Shown piece by piece: positions 8,070 through 11,526 of a DNA stretch of 11,526 nt. The notes under the pieces were generated by a model. It was not told the origin of the DNA. It saw only the letters and a program-made list of their open reading frames with translations, and did no database searches. Numbering within the stretch: position 1 is the stretch's first letter; the number at the start of each line of letters is the position of its first letter. The stretch comes from CAXGUU01 sp964012875 (GTDB lineage: Bacteria; Pseudomonadota; Gammaproteobacteria; Ga0077536), in assembly GCA_964012875.1 (NCBI GenBank), contig CAXGUU010000084.1:1-11526 (forward strand). The letters run 5' to 3'. The position numbers and the translations under genes were made by a program.

Positions 8070-8191
8070 CCTCGATGCTCCTCCCCGAAATGCTGCTCGA
8101 CCATTCTATGCCGAGCGATAAACCCGGAACTCCCCATGTCGCCGTACCAAATATAACGTCTGAATGCGAATCCAACCAGTTCGGCACAGAC

Positions 8192-8219
8192 AAAAAAAGG
8201 CGCCTCAGTGGGCGCCTTT
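8192..8219 (-). terminator. Rho-independent terminator after the 98-aa gene
   Basis: Read on the minus strand, the stem AAAGGCGCC / GGCGCCTTT (8219-8211 with 8204-8196) has 9 perfect pairs around a 6-base loop. It runs into seven consecutive Ts (8198-8192). It lies 27 bases after the stop of the small gene at 8246 and about 120 bases before the hydroxylase start. It therefore separates the small gene's transcript from the redox operon, which must have its own promoter in 8070-8190. Confidence 0.92.
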
Positions 8220-8245
8220 CAGGTCGGTTTTTGAGTTAGCTCGGT

Positions 8246-8542
8246 TCAGCGCTGCTGCTGAGCTTTTGGCTTACCGATCACGATATGCTTGGTACCCTTG
8301 ACGCCGCGACGGTTATTCATCTCTTTCGCCAACGTAGTCGCATGGTTGTGAACATGGTCTTTGGTTCCCGCGCGAAAACCGGTAATGGGCGCATAACCGC
8401 CTTCAATGATGTAGCGGTAACCGCTGGGGCCGCCATCTGCCAGCTTGCACTTCTCAAGCTTGGTCACATGGTAAATCGGACGTTTTCCCTCCTTCTGGGG
8501 CTCTGCAGTATCGGAATCCTTGGTCTTGGGTACGGCGCTCAT
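8246..8542 (-). CDS. Small basic protein of unknown function (98 aa)
   Basis: I do not recognise this protein. The ATG at 8542 is preferred over an upstream in-frame ATG at 8587 because GGAGAG (8548-8553) lies 5 nt before it. The first 22 or so residues are charged and low in hydrophobics, probably disordered. Residues 23-58 (IYHVTKLEKC..., GYRYIIEGGYAPITGF) alternate aromatic and polar residues as in a beta-rich core. A His-containing stretch KDHVHNHATTLAKEMNNRR (61-79) may be helical, and the tail is basic (KGTKHIVIGKPKAQQQR). There are no TM segments or signal peptide and only one cysteine (C32). It is monocistronic, with a strong terminator downstream. The good ribosome binding site and terminator argue that it is a real gene. 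The HVHNH cluster could bind a metal, but that is a guess. Confidence 0.8.
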   Translation of the reverse strand: MSAVPKTKDSDTAEPQKEGKRPIYHVTKLEKCKLADGGPSGYRYIIEGGYAPITGFRAGTKDHVHNHATTLAKEMNNRRGVKGTKHIVIGKPKAQQQR

Positions 8543-8587
8543 GCGTGCTCTCCATGTTTTGTACGGACTCCCGGGCCGCACCGGCAA

Positions 8588-9129
8588 CTCGGACGCTGAA
8601 CCAGGTGCAAATCATCGCGCCCAGTGATGCGGCGCAACCGGGTTTTCAATAATCGAGGGGACGGCGAAATCGGCGTTCATGACTGAACACGCGGCCAGGT
8701 GCGTTGGACACTTTTTTTTCTAATTCCGCACCCCTGAACCTAAAACCCTAACACGAACAGGCGTTTGCGGCCAATTCAAAGGCGCTACGCATGGCATACG
8801 TAAGGCGTATCCGCACATCCTGCGGCCGGGATCAGGACCGGTCGGTCAACCCCTTATCGCTTTATGCTCAGTCGCTTAGCACCCGATCTTTGGCCCAGCT
8901 ATTGAGCACGGCCAAGGATGCAGGTTGATGATTGCCAGAGGGCGGTACTGAGCCTCATTGCCGTCGTTTCAGTCGCGGTCTCGCACGCGGGGACGGTGTT
9001 CAGCAGCTGAGGTTTTTCGAAAAATCTGAGATTTCGACCGTCAATCCTGGCTGAAACGGTGTCATTCGGTGGCTGACAAGCCGCCGCCATAGCGTCTTCC
9101 GCCCGAACCAAGGGGGCAGAGGCCTACCA
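8588..9129. other. Gene-poor interval
   Basis: No ORF here has a credible ribosome binding site, protein-like composition or recognisable motif on either strand. It contains an 8-T run (8712-8719) without a convincing preceding stem, a 12-base palindrome TTTTTCGAAAAA (9013-9024), and a small imperfect hairpin ATACG-TAAGG-CGTAT near 8800. It must contain the promoter of the 98-aa gene, but I cannot place it with confidence. No IS ends, tRNA or CRISPR repeats are seen. Confidence 0.6.
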
Positions 9130-9346
9130 CTAGTCATCATCGAGAAAGCCGGCCGTGACGATGACGTCATTCACGATCTTGTTGTGATAATAAAAAACCT
9201 CCTGAGCGTATGGGGCAAATTGTTCACGAGTCATGGACTCAAGGCGCCCGTCGATAGCGCGCAGGAACCGAAGTAAATGCGGTCAGCGAGGTCGCAGTCA
9301 ACAAGACGATCACCCTGAATCGACCACGACGAACTTGCGATTCCAT
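9130..9346 (-). pseudogene. Possible small gene split by a frameshift, behind the kinase (tentative)
   Basis: Two short minus-strand frames follow the kinase. The first starts at an ATG (9346-9344) that overlaps the kinase stop as TGATG. It encodes 35 residues with a signal-like start (MESQVRRGRFRVIVLLTATS...) and stops at 9239-9241. The second, shifted by one base, is open from about 9270 to a TAG at 9130-9132 and has an ATG at 9234. It reads RAIDGRLES, then MTREQFAPYAQEVFYY, then HNKIVNDVIVTAGFLDDD, which looks like natural protein. Joining them by one frameshift near 9263 would give a secreted or membrane-anchored protein of about 75 residues. Alternatively, only the 34-residue ORF at 9234-9130 is real, or neither. 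No family is recognised. Confidence 0.3.
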
Positions 9347-10410
9347 CAGGTGCGCAACGCTCCGATGAGATGTTCCGCCCGCCCTCGCTGCCGCCCCAGG
9401 CTCCGGGCCGCCTGCAACTGCGCACGTGCGCGTGCCAGGTTGTGCTCGCTGGCTCGCGGGTACCGGCTTGAGTCCCAGCCAAAGTAGCGTTCGTCCAGCG
9501 CGTCAGCAAGAAAACGAGCGGCCAGTTCATATTGGATTTGCAGCACTGCCGGTATGACGGCGCTGAAATCATCCTCGGTCACCAATTGCCGGGCTTGTGC
9601 CAGATAACCGCGAAGTGCCGCTGCCATCAGCGTGACTTTGAAATCGGACTCAGGACTGTCCTCCGGATAGGGATTGCACCACGATCGCAGCGCGTCTCCG
9701 AGTTCGTAGACAATCGGCATCCGACACAAGGTGTCCAGGTCAACTAAACACAATGCCCGATCTTCGTCAGCGGCGAATATCACGTTGGAAATCTTGGGAT
9801 CGCCGTGGACTACTGATTGAGATAGTCGCTCGCTCGCGGGCACGGCCTGCGCCAGGGTAAATACCTCGTCACTCAATTCGCTCACCGCCTTGTGAGCGTC
9901 GTGCTTGCGATGGTCGTCCAGAGACTGCCTGAGCTGCCCAATATGCCGCGGCAGATCGTGTACTGGTGGGCGGGTCTGCTCGAGTTCGAGTGTCAGTGTA
10001 GACAATGCGGTGTGAAATCGGCCCAGGAGTGCGCCAGCCGCCTCGATGAGCGTTGGATTTATGGTGGCATCCATAGTTCGCCCTTCGATGTAGCTGAGTA
10101 CGCGCCAGCGTTCAGATTCGAATATCACGTCCAGTGCGCCATCAGCCGTTGGTATGACTGACGGTGTCAGGAGCTTGTTTGATACGAGGTGACCGGAAAC
10201 GATTTCGATGTTGCGATTCACCTCTTCACCGAAGATCGGGTTGACTCGCTGCAATATGTAGTGCTTCCCGTCATCAGCATCGAGTCGAAGCGTCAGGTTG
10301 ATCAAACCCTGCGTGATGCGGGTGTGGTCGACTGTCTTGAACGTGTAATGGCCGAGTACCGCATGGATGGCAGCCTTCGTCGTATCATCGAGTGCGTAGT
10401 CCGCGGTCAT
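9346..10410 (-). CDS. APH-fold phosphotransferase, resembling N-acetylhexosamine 1-kinase (NahK)
   Basis: A 354-residue soluble kinase of the aminoglycoside phosphotransferase/choline kinase fold. The N-terminal lobe has a nucleotide-loop-like TQGLINLTLRL (33-43) and the YILQRVN block (51-57) typical of the NahK-like branch. The catalytic loop is HGDPKISN (202-209) and the metal-binding DFG-equivalent is DLDT (224-227). All key residues are present (D204, N209, D224), so it should be active. Family members phosphorylate amino sugars, homoserine, choline or similar metabolites. NahK-like activity on an N-acetylhexosamine is the nearest guess, not proven. The ATG at 10410 lies 28 nt after the coiled-coil gene, consistent with co-transcription with it and with the M16C protease. 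Its Shine-Dalgarno (GGTGA) is weak. Confidence 0.88.
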   Translation of the reverse strand: MTADYALDDTTKAAIHAVLGHYTFKTVDHTRITQGLINLTLRLDADDGKHYILQRVNPIFGEEVNRNIEIVSGHLVSNKLLTPSVIPTADGALDVIFESERWRVLSYIEGRTMDATINPTLIEAAGALLGRFHTALSTLTLELEQTRPPVHDLPRHIGQLRQSLDDHRKHDAHKAVSELSDEVFTLAQAVPASERLSQSVVHGDPKISNVIFAADEDRALCLVDLDTLCRMPIVYELGDALRSWCNPYPEDSPESDFKVTLMAAALRGYLAQARQLVTEDDFSAVIPAVLQIQYELAARFLADALDERYFGWDSSRYPRASEHNLARARAQLQAARSLGRQRGRAEHLIGALRT

Positions 10411-10438
10411 TGCGATTCACCCAGCCGCTACCGCCGGA

Positions 10439-10840
10439 CTATCGCGCAGGGTCATCCGACGTCCGCTCCAGTTCACGCACGCGTTTTAGCGCATCGTCGC
10501 GCTCTCGGGGCACCCTGGCCATCTCTGCTAGCGATTCAAAACTGCTGCGCTCCGCTCTTTTGGCTCGCTCCAGTGCTTCGATCCGTTGCCGGCTGAGTTG
10601 CTGTTCACGGCATGAAGGTCCAAACCACCGTGTCCAAATCGGCCCTTCAAGGCGTGTGTCCTCACGGTCTGCCGAACCTGTCTTCCGACGTCCAAACTCG
10701 AGGCACTGGCCTCGCAGCAGCTCGATCAGCGTCTGCATTTGGGTATCAACTTCGCCTTGCGCTTCGATAGCGGAGACCACACGGAGTAAGGCAGCCGCCT
10801 GATCTTCACCAGCCTCTTCTTCATCAAATTCGATTCGCAT
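10439..10840 (-). CDS. Small charged coiled-coil protein of unknown function (133 aa)
   Basis: I do not recognise the family. The protein begins with a very acidic stretch (MRIEFDEEEAGED), followed by a likely amphipathic helix (15-48). A short segment with a Trp pair (GPIWTRWFGPSC, 66-77) comes next, then a long Arg/Glu-rich helical tail (about 78-127) with heptad-like spacing, probably a coiled coil. There is no signal peptide or TM helix. The ATG at 10840 has GGAG about 10 nt upstream. It sits 41 nt after the protease stop and 28 nt before the kinase start, on the same strand. The tight spacing is the main reason to believe it is a gene rather than a chance frame. A plus-strand frame overlapping it (10392-10802) looks like a shadow. 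Confidence 0.7.
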   Translation of the reverse strand: MRIEFDEEEAGEDQAAALLRVVSAIEAQGEVDTQMQTLIELLRGQCLEFGRRKTGSADREDTRLEGPIWTRWFGPSCREQQLSRQRIEALERAKRAERSSFESLAEMARVPRERDDALKRVRELERTSDDPAR

Positions 10841-10881
10841 TGGTCGCTTACTCCGGATTTTCGATTGCGGGCGTTCGTTGG

Positions 10882-11526
10882 CTAAAGATGCTCCGTTGCG
10901 AGCCCAAACTCAGTGAATGCAGCTTCGCTTTCTTTGCAGGCGATCGCGGCGTCGCGTCGGCGCGCACTATCAAGGTAAGTCGCAACAACCCTCACAAGCT
11001 GCTCGTAGGTCACACCGAGTACACTGGCACGAAACGCTGCGCGGGTGCTGTCATCGCGGCCGCACAATGAGGCTAGGAAACTCCGTTCAGCTTCGCCGGC
11101 GGGCGAACTCGGTTGGTCTAGTGATCGAATCACGCCGAGTATCGATTCTTCAAGGCGCTGGGGATCGTAACTCCCACGGCACCACTTGAGCGCTCCGTCA
11201 AAGGCTGAAAAGGTTTCGGTGTCGCACGGATCGCGATAGGAAAACATGCGAAACGTGGCACTGTCGGCGTCATACGCAGCGCCCGAACCGTAGGCACCAC
11301 CCTGCTCGCGAATCTCACGATGCAGATAGCCATCCAAGAGGTAGCGTCCAAGCACCGTCAGCGCCGCAGCGTCCGGGTGAGCAACGGTCGGCCCCGTAAA
11401 TACACGCGCGCAGAAATTAACCTGAGCCTCCGAAACCCAAACATCGGCACGGCCTGGGTCAGGGATATTGATCGTAAATGCGGCGTCCGCTTGCCCCTCT
11501 TTAACCGCGAAAGATATGCAATCACC
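10882..11526 (-). CDS. PreP-like M16C (insulinase family) metallopeptidase, C-terminal 214 aa only
   Basis: The reverse strand is open from the window edge to a TAA at 10882-10884. It encodes the C-terminal part of a large zinc peptidase of the presequence protease/Cym1 group, whose full members are nearly 1000 residues. Recognisable blocks are YLHREIREQGGAYGSGA, the RMFSYRDP block after it, then EESILGVIRSLDQPSSPAGEAE and VTYEQLVRVVATYL. This part forms the second half of the clamshell. The catalytic HxxEH lies in the missing N-terminal half. These proteins degrade unfolded peptides and targeting sequences. It is the first visible gene of a compact minus-strand operon with the coiled-coil and kinase genes. 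Confidence 0.92.
   Translation of the reverse strand, partial: GDCISFAVKEGQADAAFTINIPDPGRADVWVSEAQVNFCARVFTGPTVAHPDAAALTVLGRYLLDGYLHREIREQGGAYGSGAAYDADSATFRMFSYRDPCDTETFSAFDGALKWCRGSYDPQRLEESILGVIRSLDQPSSPAGEAERSFLASLCGRDDSTRAAFRASVLGVTYEQLVRVVATYLDSARRRDAAIACKESEAAFTEFGLATEHL

Noticed and set aside
8070..8160. TAGAAT and TATATT -10-like sites for the hydroxylase operon
   Set aside because: Neither has an acceptable -35 at normal spacing, so no promoter is called. A promoter must still exist here because of the upstream terminator.
8548..8600. TTGCCG and TACAAA hexamers with 18-bp spacing upstream of the 98-aa gene
   Set aside because: The implied transcription start would fall at the Shine-Dalgarno, leaving no usable leader.
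8730..8755. CCCTAA telomere-like short repeats
   Set aside because: Only one or two imperfect copies; chance.
8899..9111. 70-aa minus-strand ORF in the gene-poor interval
   Set aside because: No Shine-Dalgarno, no recognisable motif and an unlikely composition. A decayed gene cannot be excluded but is not supported.
9231..9572. 113-aa minus-strand ORF
   Set aside because: Most of it lies antiphase inside the kinase gene, and its amino acid composition looks like a frame shadow.

Overview
The window looks like a chromosomal segment of a proteobacterium, most likely a gammaproteobacterium. I infer this from moderately high GC, a queA gene next to a class II tRNA-Leu, and an M16C-type insulinase-family protease. 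I cannot name the genus from sequence alone.

Layout, left to right. Positions 1-975 (minus) carry the 5' part of queA, which runs off the left edge. Diverging from it is a tRNA-Leu(CAA) gene at 1087-1172 (plus) with a readable promoter. Positions 1212-2134 (plus) hold a broken cation diffusion facilitator (CDF) metal-efflux gene with one frameshift and two in-frame TAA codons. Its end meets, tail to tail with a 2-nt gap, a four-gene minus-strand block at 8069-2137. In transcription order this block is: an AlkB/XylM-type membrane di-iron hydroxylase; a XylA-type reductase (2Fe-2S, FAD, NAD); a soluble DMSO-reductase-family molybdoenzyme of the BisC/TorA kind; and a second FAD/NAD reductase with a C-terminal two-cluster [4Fe-4S] ferredoxin. 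Upstream of this block is a 98-aa protein of unknown function (8542-8246, minus) with its own strong Rho-independent terminator. About 550 bases follow in which I see no convincing gene. The right end (11526-9346, minus) is a compact second operon: the C-terminal part of a PreP-like M16C protease running off the right edge, a small charged coiled-coil protein, and an APH-fold small-molecule kinase. A doubtful split small ORF trails the kinase.

How the genes may work together. The most interesting part is the 2137-8069 block. It pairs an oxygen-dependent hydroxylase and its usual type of reductase with an oxo-transfer molybdoenzyme and a fused flavoprotein-ferredoxin that looks like a dedicated electron donor for it. 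Each catalytic gene is followed directly by a reductase of the same FNR-like superfamily, but the two reductases carry different iron-sulfur modules at opposite ends. This suggests two NAD(P)H-driven redox half-systems expressed together, perhaps to process one organic substrate by O2-dependent hydroxylation and S-/N-oxide reduction (or another Mo-dependent step). The substrate cannot be read from the sequence. The other regions look like ordinary housekeeping or accessory genes.
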